DNA from: an uncultured Aquimarina sp.
Lineage (GTDB): Bacteria > Bacteroidota > Bacteroidia > Flavobacteriales > Flavobacteriaceae
Length of the DNA stretch: 64,000 bases
Assembly: GCA_947499005.1 (NCBI GenBank)
Contig: CANMML010000019.1
Span: 1-64,000 of the forward strand
Reading direction: 5' to 3'
Below the pieces are notes generated by a model. That model ran no database searches and was not told the origin of the DNA. It worked only from the letters and a program-made list of their open reading frames with translations. The number at the start of each line of letters is the position of its first letter. Within the stretch, counting starts at the first letter, position 1. This document shows positions 1 through 9,611 of this stretch, in pieces. The position numbers and the translations under genes are program-made.

Positions 1-60
1 CTAATATCTAGAATGGTTGAAGCCGATAACATAAATCAGTCAAAATTGATAGGTAACTAA
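1..60 (+). CDS. Possible 3' end of an upstream gene (partial)
   Basis: Frame 1 is open from the first base to a TAA at 58-60 and encodes 19 residues ending KLIGN. This may be the C-terminus of a gene that begins before the window. It lies on the strand of the TRAP transporter genes and 95 bases before them, so it could belong to the same functional unit. Nineteen codons are too few to assign a family, and the open frame could be chance. Confidence 0.3.
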   Translation, partial: LISRMVEADNINQSKLIGN

Positions 61-72
61 ATGCCGACCTCT

Positions 73-84
73 AAAAACGTTTTT
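73..84. promoter_or_regulatory. Perfect palindrome of LacI-operator type, with a promoter just downstream
   Basis: Bases 73-84 read AAAAACGTTTTT, a perfect 12-bp palindrome with the central CG typical of LacI/GalR-family operators. A flavobacterial-type promoter follows: TTTG at 106-109 and TATGTTTT at 128-135, 18 bases apart. The layout suggests substrate-dependent control of the TRAP genes that start at 156. The regulator is not in the window. Confidence 0.4.
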
Positions 85-155
85 TAAAACATTGAAAACC
101 TTTCATTTGTAGGTTGTATATTGTTGCTATGTTTTTTCTATAGATTTTAAGGTAG

Positions 156-1154
156 ATGAATATCAAATTTCTAAAACAGTGTTTTAAATTTTTAGTTGTA
201 ACCATCGGCTTATTATTTCTTTGCGGTTGTACGAATAAAAAACAACCTGAATTCCTGATTCGAGCGAGTCTTTTGGTGGGGGAGGATCATACATGGTTTA
301 AAGCATTTGAATATTTTGAGGAAATTTTAGAAGAGCGTTCAGGAGGTCGAATCGTATTGCATAGCTATCATTCAGAACAATTAGCCAAAGAGATTGAAGC
401 CATAAGGTTGATACAGGAAGGAGTAATTGATATGACTACAACAAGTTCGTTACTTAGTAATTGGATAGAGGTCATGACGTTTTGTGAAATGCCATTTCTA
501 CTAGAGAGCCCTAATCAAGTAGCCGACCTTATTGATGGAGCACTAGGAGGAAGAATAGAAGAGGAGATGCTAGAAAAAACGGGTTTACGTCCTCTTGGAT
601 ATTTTCAAGCGGGGGCGAGACATTTGACTTCCAATCGACCAATAAGACATCCAGATGATTTAAAAGGATTGATTCTTCGAGTACCTAATGTTCCTTCTTT
701 TGTAACTGCTTGGGAAGCTTTAGGGGCTAAAACGACTCCTATGGCTTTTTCTGAAGTATTTACTTCACTGCAGCAGGGTACTATCGATGCGCAAGAAAAT
801 CCATTAGCGTTAATAAAAGTTTCGGGGTTTTATGAAGTTCAAAAATATGTAAATCTCACAGGGCATGTGGTGAGTTGGACTTACCCAGTAATCGGAGAGA
901 AGCAATTTCAGAAGTTTCCAGATGACTTAAAAAAAATATTTCTTCAGGCGGCAAAAGATATGCAACAGTATGAACGTAATCTTTTTTTAGAAAATGAAAA
1001 GAAGATTAAAGAAGAACTAGAAGGTTTAGGGATGACCTTTGTGAAAGTCGATAATGCTGCGTTTATTGAGAAATGTGGGGAAGCTATTTTTAATACGTTG
1101 TCACCAGAAATGCAAGGAATTTACACGAGTATTAAAGTGAAAAATGATGACTAG
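156..1154 (+). CDS. dctP: TRAP transporter substrate-binding lipoprotein, DctP family
   Basis: This 332-residue protein is the extracytoplasmic binding component of a tripartite ATP-independent (TRAP) transporter, a sodium-coupled importer usually of C4-dicarboxylates, sugar acids or related carboxylates. The N-terminus is a lipoprotein signal with lipobox LCGC (Cys25), so the protein is membrane-anchored rather than free in the periplasm. The body keeps DctP-type features, including the AGARHLTSNRPI stretch, a following LKGLILRVP segment with the arginine that normally pairs with the substrate carboxylate, and QGTIDAQENP. It overlaps the small permease gene by 11 bases, which supports a three-gene operon. 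The substrate cannot be read from sequence; a sugar acid is a guess. Confidence 0.9.
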   Translation: MNIKFLKQCFKFLVVTIGLLFLCGCTNKKQPEFLIRASLLVGEDHTWFKAFEYFEEILEERSGGRIVLHSYHSEQLAKEIEAIRLIQEGVIDMTTTSSLLSNWIEVMTFCEMPFLLESPNQVADLIDGALGGRIEEEMLEKTGLRPLGYFQAGARHLTSNRPIRHPDDLKGLILRVPNVPSFVTAWEALGAKTTPMAFSEVFTSLQQGTIDAQENPLALIKVSGFYEVQKYVNLTGHVVSWTYPVIGEKQFQKFPDDLKKIFLQAAKDMQQYERNLFLENEKKIKEELEGLGMTFVKVDNAAFIEKCGEAIFNTLSPEMQGIYTSIKVKNDD

Positions 1155-1629
1155 AAAAGTAGAAAAAGTGTTAGGGAGCTTTCTTAAAGCAGGAGCTATT
1201 CTAAGCACGATAGGTTTTATGTTATCTACGCTAATTCAAATTTATGGTCGCTTTTTTATGGAAAAAGCTCCTTCCTGGACAGAGGAAGCGGCACGTTTAT
1301 GTTTTGTATTCGCTATTGCATTTTCATCTGGCTTGGCAATGAAGAGTAATTTTTATGTGTATTTTGATTTTCTTTTTCGGAAGTTTTCAAGAGATTGGCA
1401 ATATCGTATTACAATAGTAATGTATTTGTTTGTCATGGTATTGTTTGCCGTGTTTTCATTTTATGGGGTATTGATGGTCAAATCTGGTTGGCAGGAACAA
1501 TCACCTAGTATGAAATTTCCAATGGCAATAGCATTCATAAGTATGCCTTTATTAGGATTAACAATCGCTTTTTATACTTTTTTTAAAATGATCAAAATGA
1601 TCAAAATGTTAAAAATAAAAAAGAAGTAA
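1144..1629 (+). CDS. dctQ: TRAP transporter small permease, DctQ family
   Basis: This 161-residue inner membrane protein has four predicted hydrophobic helices, the size and topology of DctQ/YiaM small permease subunits. The motif SWTEEAARLCFVFAIAFSSG matches the conserved E-E-x-x-R region of the family. The start lies inside the end of dctP (11-base overlap), and two adjacent ATG codons at 1144 and 1147 could both serve. The large permease gene starts 1 base after its stop, so translation is probably coupled. Its role is to join the binding protein to the large permease. Confidence 0.9.
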   Translation: MMTRKVEKVLGSFLKAGAILSTIGFMLSTLIQIYGRFFMEKAPSWTEEAARLCFVFAIAFSSGLAMKSNFYVYFDFLFRKFSRDWQYRITIVMYLFVMVLFAVFSFYGVLMVKSGWQEQSPSMKFPMAIAFISMPLLGLTIAFYTFFKMIKMIKMLKIKKK

Positions 1630-1630
1630 T

Positions 1631-2905
1631 ATGATTTGGTTACTTGTACTCGTATTTATTGGTTGTTTATTACTTCGGTTTCCTATTGCTTTTGCTTTAG
1701 GTATTTCTTGTTTAGTGTACCTAGTTGCTGCGGATATCCCGTTAACTGTAATTCCAATGAAAATGTATTCAGGAATTGATGTTTTTGTTTTATTGAGTAT
1801 TCCTGGGTTTATTTTAACAGGTAATTTGATGAATCAAGGAGGCTTGACCGAAAAAATAATAGCCTTCTGTAATCACTTGGTTGGTCATGTAAGCGGAGGC
1901 TTGGCATTAGCAAATATTGGAGCTTCCATGCTCTTTGCAGGAATTTCTGGCACAGCCATTTCCGATACAGCAAGTATAGGATCGGTAATGATTCCAGCGA
2001 TGAGAAAAGAAGGATATGATGCTGCTTTTTCCTGTGCAGTTACTGCCTCTTCATCTACCGTTGGTCCCATTATTCCTCCAAGTGTTCCGATGATTATAGC
2101 GGCAACTTTAAGTGGGTTGTCTGTGGGTAAGTTATTTTTGGCAGGAGCACTTCCAGGGCTATTGTTAGGAATAAGCTTGATGCTTGTTACCTATTTTATT
2201 TCAGTAAAACGAAAATATCCAAAGCAAGAAAAAAGTAGCCTGAAACAGATTTTTAAAGGTTTTCTAGATACATTTTGGTCTTTATTGATGACTTTTATCA
2301 TCTTATTCGGAATTATAGGGGGTGTATTTACACCTACAGAAGCATCAATAATTGCTGTTTTATATGCGCTATTAGTAGGTACATTAATATATCGAAAATT
2401 AAACATAAAGAAGATCTTGGTTATTACTTTAGATTCTATGAAAACCTCTGCATCCTTAATGGTATTGATTGGTTTTGCAAATCTTTTTGGGTGGATTTTG
2501 ATTGTAGAGCAATTACCTCAATTGATTTCTAGTGAGATTATTAATTTTTCCCAGAACAAATATGTCGTATTGTTATTAATCAATTTGTTATTGATTTTTG
2601 TAGGAACCTTCATGGAGACCATAGCAGCACTTTTGATATTGTTTCCGATTTTGTTAAAAGTGGCAATCGTCGTTGGGGTAGACCCAATTCATTTCGCAGT
2701 CATTGCTTTATTGAATCTAATGATCGGTCTAACCACACCGCCCTTGGGAATATGTCTCTTTGTGTCTTCTAGTATAGGAAAGGTTTCCATTAGTAAAGTC
2801 AGTAAAGCTGGACTTCCTTTTTTGTTAGTTAGTTTGATCGTATTAATCTTAGTAACTCTTATTCCTGAGATATCATTATTCTTGCCCAAACTACTTACAG
2901 ATTGA
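1631..2905 (+). CDS. dctM: TRAP transporter large permease, DctM family
   Basis: This 424-residue polytopic protein is the transport channel of the TRAP system. It has about 11-12 hydrophobic helices and DctM hallmarks such as GISGTAISDTASIGSVMIPA near residue 115, PPSVPMIIAA and the C-terminal LTTPPLGICLFVSSSIG. Length and motifs are normal for the family. No obvious hairpin terminator follows; the next gene converges from the minus strand at 3075. TRAP systems are sparse in Flavobacteriaceae, which usually rely on SusCD plus MFS permeases, so transfer from another phylum is possible. Confidence 0.93.
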   Translation: MIWLLVLVFIGCLLLRFPIAFALGISCLVYLVAADIPLTVIPMKMYSGIDVFVLLSIPGFILTGNLMNQGGLTEKIIAFCNHLVGHVSGGLALANIGASMLFAGISGTAISDTASIGSVMIPAMRKEGYDAAFSCAVTASSSTVGPIIPPSVPMIIAATLSGLSVGKLFLAGALPGLLLGISLMLVTYFISVKRKYPKQEKSSLKQIFKGFLDTFWSLLMTFIILFGIIGGVFTPTEASIIAVLYALLVGTLIYRKLNIKKILVITLDSMKTSASLMVLIGFANLFGWILIVEQLPQLISSEIINFSQNKYVVLLLINLLLIFVGTFMETIAALLILFPILLKVAIVVGVDPIHFAVIALLNLMIGLTTPPLGICLFVSSSIGKVSISKVSKAGLPFLLVSLIVLILVTLIPEISLFLPKLLTD

Positions 2906-3074
2906 AAGTGATAGGATTGATTCGAAAAAAAATAAACTTGGTAAATAATTGATTTTTAAGTAGTACTATTTGAAAAATAAAATTAGAACAAATACCTCGG
3001 ATGTTTGCATCAAGGAAATTTATTATCTTAAATACAATTCTTTGCAAAATACGTGCATGGTATCTCAGTCGAAA

Positions 3075-4133
3075 TCAAATTCTACGCATTATATACTCAA
3101 GAGGGCCTTGTTTGAAAAATTTCAGCCATAAATAAGAGAACAGCATCGATAGTATATAAAACCCAAAACTATATGCGATCATGAAGGGAAAAGTAAATAA
3201 AGAAGTAGGTAATGATTCTATAATTCCCATACCGATGATGATATGAGTCACATATAGTGTTAACGCCATTTTTCCTGAAGCACAAATCGTTTTTATAAGG
3301 ATTGAATGGGGAAATTTATACCCTATTAAAATACAACTTGATATAGTAAGTAATGCTACAGAGATTCCTGTGAGCATATAACTAGGCATTGGAGGCATTG
3401 GACTATTATCTAAAAGCATTATTATAAATTCGACATTATAGGTAGAAATACTTTTTACGAGTGGCTCTTTATATGTGTTGATGATAGTGGATAGTGTTAA
3501 TACGATTCCACTTGTAATGATAGTCGATTTCAAGAAAGCATTATTTGTTAAATTCTTATTCCCAAACCAGAAACCGATGAATACAAAAGCTATCCAAGGT
3601 AAAACAGGATGGAAGCCATTAAAAAACAAGTTTAGAAAAAAAACTTCTACACGCCAAAACTCTAAATAGTGTAATTTTTCGAAATCCCAACCTTTAGTAT
3701 AATCGAATAGTATAAAAAGTATAGGATAAGATGCTGTTATCATTATTGCAGATATTAGTTTAAACGTATTTGAAGTTTTAAATAGTATAGCAATTAAGGC
3801 TAAATAAATTCCGTAAAAATGAAGTATATCTGCTTCCCAAATTAAGGTTAGTAATAATCCGAATATAAAAAGGAAAGCGCCGCGTTTTATTATTTTTAGT
3901 TGAATGTATTTCGGTTGATCCTTTTTGGATTTACTCATTAAAGCAAGACCTATACCAGCTAAAACAACAAAAGTAGCTGCCGCCTTCCCTTGTAAAAATA
4001 ACACAAAGGAAGGTTTTAGCTGATCAACCAAATTATCATGAAAAACAAGGTTGAAGTTTACTATGACCATTCCTAAAAGCGCAATACCTCTAGCGAGATC
4101 GATGCCAATAATTCTTTTTGAATTGGGATTCAT
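3075..4133 (-). CDS. DUF418 family membrane protein
   Basis: This 352-residue polytopic inner membrane protein starts with the DUF418/acyltransferase-like motif IGIDLARGIALLGMVIVNF. It ends with the typical DUF418 signature GKMALTLYVTH followed by FKQGPLEYIMRR. About ten hydrophobic helices can be seen. Members are distantly related to heparan-alpha-glucosaminide acetyltransferases, but their biochemical role is not established. It is the last gene of an operon with the TonB receptor and the DUF4249 lipoprotein, starting 2 bases after the DUF4249 stop. A role in modifying or moving the imported ligand is only an inference. Confidence 0.8.
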   Translation of the reverse strand: MNPNSKRIIGIDLARGIALLGMVIVNFNLVFHDNLVDQLKPSFVLFLQGKAAATFVVLAGIGLALMSKSKKDQPKYIQLKIIKRGAFLFIFGLLLTLIWEADILHFYGIYLALIAILFKTSNTFKLISAIMITASYPILFILFDYTKGWDFEKLHYLEFWRVEVFFLNLFFNGFHPVLPWIAFVFIGFWFGNKNLTNNAFLKSTIITSGIVLTLSTIINTYKEPLVKSISTYNVEFIIMLLDNSPMPPMPSYMLTGISVALLTISSCILIGYKFPHSILIKTICASGKMALTLYVTHIIIGMGIIESLPTSLFTFPFMIAYSFGFYILSMLFSYLWLKFFKQGPLEYIMRRI

Positions 4134-4135
4134 TG

Positions 4136-5005
4136 TTATTGATATGTATAACTTTCTCTAGAAACTTCACTTAATCTAAAGTAACCTAAAGGACGATTTT
4201 CGGGATTTGTAATGTTGATACAGTTTCCATTTGCTTGAGCTGGGGGTAGAGAAAAAGGGCCGCCTTCAGGATTAGATTGTTCTGTAATGATGTCATAATA
4301 ATTAAAAAACTGTTCGGAAATACCGAGTATTGAAATCTCGATTACATCTCCAATTTTAAACTCTCTAATCTCTTCATCATCTGGATTCTCATATTCACTA
4401 GAAAAAGTAACCTCTATTTCATTTCCGTCAGTAAATTCATCATCAAAAAAATCAGTCTCCTTTTCAGGTTGGAAGTCAGGAAATACTTCTAAGAAATAAA
4501 AATTTTCTTCATTTGGAGTATCCTGAATCTTAAATGTCACTTCTGGTATTTCTTCACCAAGGATTTCAACTATATCTTGTGTGATTTCACCAATTTCAGG
4601 AACAGGAATTAAAGTTTCAGTAGCACGAATTTCTTCCCCTTCATAAGTAATCGATAGGGTATATTCCATATTCAATATTGGCTCGAAATTGGAAGTTGTA
4701 TAAGTCCCAGGTGTATTTTCTGTGAAAGTAAAAATACTTCCTGTTTCATTTTCGATACTTATTGTAGCACCCGTAGCAGGAATCCTGTCTTGAGTTTCAA
4801 AAAAGGAAGAAGACTTAGATAGAAGGATTGTTTGGTCGTTTCCTGTAGTCCCTTTTTCCCAGTTAATTAAAGCTTCGATAACGAGACGAGGTTTGCCGTC
4901 GGTTAATTTAACATCAATAGGTTCATCTCCAAAAAAACCGTCACAACTAATGAATAGATTAGAGGTTAAGATAGCTAATACAAATATGTTTAATATTCTT
5001 TTCAT
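4136..5005 (-). CDS. DUF4249 outer membrane lipoprotein
   Basis: The chosen start is the ATG at 5003-5005, because it opens directly into a lipoprotein signal with Cys21 (FISCDGFF). A longer frame reaching 5140 would overlap the TonB receptor gene. The product has 289 residues, is acidic and is predicted to be exported and lipidated. DUF4249 proteins are typically encoded next to CarboxypepD_reg-type TonB receptors, and this one starts 4 bases after the receptor stop. By analogy with SusD-like partners it may be a surface component of that receptor, but the ligand is unknown. Confidence 0.8.
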   Translation of the reverse strand: MKRILNIFVLAILTSNLFISCDGFFGDEPIDVKLTDGKPRLVIEALINWEKGTTGNDQTILLSKSSSFFETQDRIPATGATISIENETGSIFTFTENTPGTYTTSNFEPILNMEYTLSITYEGEEIRATETLIPVPEIGEITQDIVEILGEEIPEVTFKIQDTPNEENFYFLEVFPDFQPEKETDFFDDEFTDGNEIEVTFSSEYENPDDEEIREFKIGDVIEISILGISEQFFNYYDIITEQSNPEGGPFSLPPAQANGNCINITNPENRPLGYFRLSEVSRESYTYQ

Positions 5006-5009
5006 GATT

Positions 5010-7382
5010 TTAAAATTTGAAGTTGTAAGTAATCGTCGGGATGATAGAGCCAAAAATGGATAAGCGTCTAGCTTCTTGTTCACCTGTAACTTCGTCTTCA
5101 AGGAAATTAATGGATGAAGCATTTTTTCGAGCATATACATTATAAAGACTTAGTGTCCATTCGCCATCCCAAAGACGTTTTTTCTTAGAGATAGGGTCAT
5201 AGGTTAGGGAAAAATCTAGACGATGATAATCGGGAAGTCGTTCTTCATATCTAGAAGTAAAGATCGGAACACTTAAATTATCAAAGTTGAATCTACCTTC
5301 AGGAAAAGTGGTTGGGCGTCCTGTTTGGTAAATAAAATTGGCACTCATACGCCATTTTTTATTGATTTTGTATAAACCTGTAACTGATATGTCATGGGTA
5401 CGATCGAATGGAGTGTTATACCAAGCACCATTATTAATACCAGTTTCAATAGCATTTCTTCCTTGTACTCGTTGTTGCGATTTTGAAAGCGTATAACTTA
5501 GCCATCCTGTAAATCGGCCATGATTCTTTTTCAGTAGGATTTCTGCCCCATAAGATCGCATTTCGCCTTGTAAGATTTCACTTTCTATGGTGTTGTTGGC
5601 TATTAAATTAGCCCCATCTATGTAATCTATTCGGTTATCAACATCTTTGTAGTATCCTTCTATTTCTAATGAATAGTTATCATCTTTAAAGTTTCGGAAG
5701 AATCCCAATGCATATTGATTCGAACGTTGTGGTTTGATGAATTTTCCACTTGGTGCCCATATATCTATTGGGTTAGGGGAATTGGTGTTAGAGATTAAAT
5801 GAATGTATTGGTTGGTACGTTGATAGCTGGCTTTTATAGAAGTATTATCATTCAATTGATAAGAAGCTCCAAAGCGAGGCTCTAAACCTCCAAAAGATTT
5901 GATAACGTCACTTTTGGAAAAAGATTCGCTACCTGTAGCATCTGCTCTTTCATAGATTCCAATTAATGGGTTAAATATCAAAGGGCTGTTGTTTTCGTAA
6001 ATGTTTAATGATTGCCCTCCAAGTCTTAAAAAAGCACTATATCTAAGACCATATTCCATTTCGAAATTATCTCCAATGGTATTTTTAATACTAACGTATG
6101 CAGCTGGTTCAAAAGCTCTTTTTTGATCTAGTTTTATGGAATTAATGAAACTACTTCCATCTCTAGCCGTGATTGCTCCGGGGTTAAATTTGTAGTACAA
6201 TCCGTTTATTCCCATTTGTAGTTTCCAGTTAGTATTTAGGTAATAATTGAGATCGTATTTAAGGTTAATATTTTCAATGTTTGAATCCCAGTCTATTTTA
6301 AAGAAATCGACTCCTAGATTGTAGTAATATTGATTATAAATGGCAGATAGATTGGAAAAGACTTTATTTGAATAAATATGATTCCATCGGAAGTTTAGAG
6401 TGGCATTTCCGTATTGATTAGAAAATAATTTATCTATGGTAAAATTATCATTTCCAAAGTAGCCAGAAAGAAATATTTTATTGTGATCGTTTAGTTTATA
6501 AGACCCTTTTGCGTTGATATCATAGAATCCTACACGGTTTTTATTGTTTTGGAGTCTTAATAATAGTCCTGCATATGTAGCGCGACCTGCTACCAAAAAA
6601 GAGCCTCGATCTTTTTTTATAGGGCCTTCTAATGCTAGACGGCTTGAGATGATACTAATACCACCAGTACCTTTAAATTCTTGATTATTCCCATCTTTTT
6701 GTCTTACATCTAATATAGAAGAAACCCTACCTCCAAAATTAGCAGGAATCCCTCCTTTATATAAAGTTACATCTTTAATCGCATCGGCATTGAAAACAGA
6801 AAAAAGACCAAAAAAATGAGAAGTATTGTATAAAGGAGCTTCGTCAAGTAACACTAGATTTTGATCAACAGCCCCACCTCTAACATTAAAACCAGAAGAA
6901 GCTTCTCCGTTATTTGTTACTCCTGGTAGTAATTGTAATGATTGTACTACATCTACTTCTCCAAATAGTGCCGGCATTTCTTTTATTTGTTTAGAGGAGA
7001 GTTTGTTAACACTCATTTGAGGGGTTTGGATATCAGTAACGGTACTATTGGCTTCTACGACAACTTCATCTAAGCTTTCACTAGATGGAGAGAGCTTAAT
7101 ATTTAATTGACTTTTATCTAAACTCGTTATGTCAATGGTTTGCGATTCATAACCGATATAGGAAGCAATTATTTGAGTTGCGCCAGCTGGTATGTCTAAT
7201 GAATAGAATCCATATTCGTTAGATATAGCTCCATTCTTAGTAGTACCCTCTGTAAATAGATTTACGCCTAAGAGCGTTTCTCCGTTAGTGGCATCGGTAA
7301 TAGTTCCACTAACAGTTTTGTGTTGACTCCAGGCAGGAAAGCTAAAATAGAGTAATAGTAACGTTAAGATTGATTTTTTCAT
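5010..7382 (-). CDS. TonB-dependent receptor with carboxypeptidase-like N-terminal domain
   Basis: This 790-residue outer membrane receptor has a signal peptide (residues 1-19, ending in AWSQ) and a carboxypeptidase-regulatory-like beta-sandwich at about 22-105. A plug follows at about 115-230, with the typical SGFNVRGGAVDQNLVLLDEAPLYN segment and the LYKGGIPANFGGRVSSILDV motif. The rest is a beta-barrel ending in aromatic NFKF. It takes up a ligand using energy from TonB-ExbBD. It heads an operon with DUF4249 and DUF418 genes and has an AraC-type membrane regulator 72 bases upstream on the same strand. It lacks the length and partner of a SusC, so it probably does not import polysaccharide fragments. 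Confidence 0.9.
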   Translation of the reverse strand: MKKSILTLLLLYFSFPAWSQHKTVSGTITDATNGETLLGVNLFTEGTTKNGAISNEYGFYSLDIPAGATQIIASYIGYESQTIDITSLDKSQLNIKLSPSSESLDEVVVEANSTVTDIQTPQMSVNKLSSKQIKEMPALFGEVDVVQSLQLLPGVTNNGEASSGFNVRGGAVDQNLVLLDEAPLYNTSHFFGLFSVFNADAIKDVTLYKGGIPANFGGRVSSILDVRQKDGNNQEFKGTGGISIISSRLALEGPIKKDRGSFLVAGRATYAGLLLRLQNNKNRVGFYDINAKGSYKLNDHNKIFLSGYFGNDNFTIDKLFSNQYGNATLNFRWNHIYSNKVFSNLSAIYNQYYYNLGVDFFKIDWDSNIENINLKYDLNYYLNTNWKLQMGINGLYYKFNPGAITARDGSSFINSIKLDQKRAFEPAAYVSIKNTIGDNFEMEYGLRYSAFLRLGGQSLNIYENNSPLIFNPLIGIYERADATGSESFSKSDVIKSFGGLEPRFGASYQLNDNTSIKASYQRTNQYIHLISNTNSPNPIDIWAPSGKFIKPQRSNQYALGFFRNFKDDNYSLEIEGYYKDVDNRIDYIDGANLIANNTIESEILQGEMRSYGAEILLKKNHGRFTGWLSYTLSKSQQRVQGRNAIETGINNGAWYNTPFDRTHDISVTGLYKINKKWRMSANFIYQTGRPTTFPEGRFNFDNLSVPIFTSRYEERLPDYHRLDFSLTYDPISKKKRLWDGEWTLSLYNVYARKNASSINFLEDEVTGEQEARRLSIFGSIIPTITYNFKF

Positions 7383-7454
7383 AAAGCTGATTCGTATTTT
7401 TATTCAAATCAACTAAAAATGAAGGTATTGGGGGTCTCATTGCTTCCAATGGGA

Positions 7455-8600
7455 CTATAAAACAGGAATTTTTTTATGTGTCGTAATATATTGTGTAGGG
7501 GATAGGCCTGTTTCTTTTTTGAAAATACGATTGAAACTACTTTTAGATTTAAAGCCGCAATCAAATGCAATACCCATGATGGAGTATTGTTGAAGGTCTT
7601 CGGTTAGTAATTTATGTTTCACAGCTTCTACTCTTTTAGTGTTTATGAAATCATAAAAAGTAGTATTTAGATGTTGGTTTAAAAAAGTAGATAATTTTTT
7701 GTCGGTGGTTCCAGCAAGTTGGGCTAAACTATTAAGGTTTAATTCAGGGTCTAGATAAGGAGTAGAGGTTAAAATGATTTGATTAAAATCATTTTCAAAT
7801 TTTAAAAATTCATTATGAAGTTGTTCCTCTTTAGAGATTTCTTCTTTCTTATTTTCAATGTCAATATTAAGACTAAGCATTTGTTCTGGAATAAAAATAT
7901 TGCTTTTATAAGTTCCGTAATAGGCTAAGTATATCAATAGAAATACATAAGCGATGATCGTAATAAAACCAGTTGACCATTGAATTTCGATGAATAGATC
8001 TATAATAGAACTCAAAATATCGACAAACATTACAATTAATAGCCCAAATAATAACTTTTTAGTCCATGCAAGCCTTTTTTCATCTATAGATGAAAAGTTA
8101 TTGAATAAAATCCTTCTGAATTTATAGAACCTAAAGATTGAATAAATAATATATCCAATAAATACTAAAGTTTCGAACCAATAAAACAAATCATATTTAT
8201 CTACGAATACAACCCATTTGATGACTTCTCTTTCATATATTTCATTGATCACCATAGCTCCAATAGAGCAAATCCAAAAAGTAGGGTGTGTAATAAAATG
8301 TATATAATCTCTTTTTACAAGATGAGATTTGGTAGTGAAAATGGATTCGATATAAAAATATAGCATTGGTCCAATGAGAAGTATCAATCCAAAACAAACA
8401 AGCTCCATTATATTAGACAATACACTGCCATCTTTGTGAAGTTCAAGATAAAAAGAAACAATATAAATAATGGCTAAGCTGTAAATGTTAGTCAATATTC
8501 TTTTTGTAAATCTTTTTTGAGGAGATTTTAGGGTAAGAAAAATGACTATTATAGAAAAAATAAAACCACTAACTAATATGAAGTCAACTAGCAGTTCCAT
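7455..8600 (-). CDS. Membrane-anchored AraC-family transcriptional regulator
   Basis: The 381-residue protein has about seven N-terminal hydrophobic helices (residues 1-230) followed by a cytoplasmic linker and a C-terminal AraC/XylS double helix-turn-helix (about 270-375). The ending KSKSSFNRIFKKETGLSPTQY is the standard second HTH. Such 7TM-AraC proteins are common in Flavobacteriia and are thought to sense signals in or near the membrane. It starts 3 bases after the lgt stop and lies just upstream of the TonB receptor operon. Regulation of that operon is a reasonable inference. Confidence 0.85.
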   Translation of the reverse strand: MELLVDFILVSGFIFSIIVIFLTLKSPQKRFTKRILTNIYSLAIIYIVSFYLELHKDGSVLSNIMELVCFGLILLIGPMLYFYIESIFTTKSHLVKRDYIHFITHPTFWICSIGAMVINEIYEREVIKWVVFVDKYDLFYWFETLVFIGYIIYSIFRFYKFRRILFNNFSSIDEKRLAWTKKLLFGLLIVMFVDILSSIIDLFIEIQWSTGFITIIAYVFLLIYLAYYGTYKSNIFIPEQMLSLNIDIENKKEEISKEEQLHNEFLKFENDFNQIILTSTPYLDPELNLNSLAQLAGTTDKKLSTFLNQHLNTTFYDFINTKRVEAVKHKLLTEDLQQYSIMGIAFDCGFKSKSSFNRIFKKETGLSPTQYITTHKKIPVL

Positions 8601-8603
8601 TTG

Positions 8604-9527
8604 TTAGATTGTTTTTTGCTGAAGGGACTTCCAGATAAAATAGATCCCCACAGCAATGAATGGAATACTTAACCATTGTCCAGTAGATAACAGTCCTAGA
8701 GTTTCTTCAAACCCTCCTTGACTTTTCTTTACATTTTCAACAATTAGTCTAACGGTAAAGGTTAGCGCCATGTACATTCCAAAAATAAAACCAGGATTAT
8801 TTTTCTTATCGGTTTTCCAGTATAGCCATAATAAAATCATAGAGACAATTAAGTACCCAAAAGCTTCATAAGCTTGGGCAGGATGTCTATAGGCAAGTGT
8901 TTCAACAAAGCCAGAAAATTTAGGGTTCGAAGTCAATTCGGCATATGCTTTATTGGCATTTTTTAATCCTGTAAGTTTCATAGCTTGGTATTCGGGAACT
9001 TCTGCTCTTATAAATTTCACGCCCGTTGAAGCATCTGTAACATTTCCTATAATTTCGGCATTTATAAAGTTTCCTAACCGTATAAATATTCCACCAAAAG
9101 AAGCCGAAATAGCTGCTCTGTCTAGTGACCAGAATAAAGGTTTTTTAATAATTTTCTTTGAGAAATAATACATGGCTATAATGAAAGCAATAGCTGCTCC
9201 ATGACTAGCCAAGCCTCGAAAACCAGTGAACTGGAATTTTGGAGAGAATTTTACAGGTAATAAAATTTCAAATAAATTGTCTTTGAAATAGCCCCAGTCG
9301 TAGAAAAAAACATGCCCCAAACGAGCTCCTAACATTGTTCCTACAATGGCATACATAAACATAGAATCTAAATGTTCCAGCTTTTGGTTTTCATTGGCAT
9401 AGATGCGTTTCATGATTTGAAAGCCTAATAAGAAGGCTACAATCCACATTAAACTATAAAAATGAATGGTAAAAAAACCTAAATCAATACCAATTGGAGG
9501 ATTCCATGTGATTTTAGAAAAAATCAT
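8604..9527 (-). CDS. lgt: Prolipoprotein diacylglyceryl transferase
   Basis: Lgt transfers diacylglycerol from phosphatidylglycerol to the lipobox cysteine of prolipoproteins in the inner membrane. The 307-residue product from the ATG at 9525-9527 has seven hydrophobic segments. It carries the Lgt signatures GARLGHVFFYDW, GLASHGA and HPAQAYEAFGYL, plus RLGNFINAEIIG. A frame 20 residues longer exists, but the ATG before FSKITWNPP fits the family start better. It is close to the AraC regulator gene (3-base gap), so the two are probably co-transcribed. Many predicted lipoproteins in the window depend on this enzyme. Confidence 0.95.
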   Translation of the reverse strand: MIFSKITWNPPIGIDLGFFTIHFYSLMWIVAFLLGFQIMKRIYANENQKLEHLDSMFMYAIVGTMLGARLGHVFFYDWGYFKDNLFEILLPVKFSPKFQFTGFRGLASHGAAIAFIIAMYYFSKKIIKKPLFWSLDRAAISASFGGIFIRLGNFINAEIIGNVTDASTGVKFIRAEVPEYQAMKLTGLKNANKAYAELTSNPKFSGFVETLAYRHPAQAYEAFGYLIVSMILLWLYWKTDKKNNPGFIFGMYMALTFTVRLIVENVKKSQGGFEETLGLLSTGQWLSIPFIAVGIYFIWKSLQQKTI

Positions 9528-9611
9528 GTGCTTTATTTTTAGGGCTAATATAAATAAAACCCAACCTTGAAAGGTTAAATAAAACACATGATTTATTAAT
9601 ATGAGTGTAAA

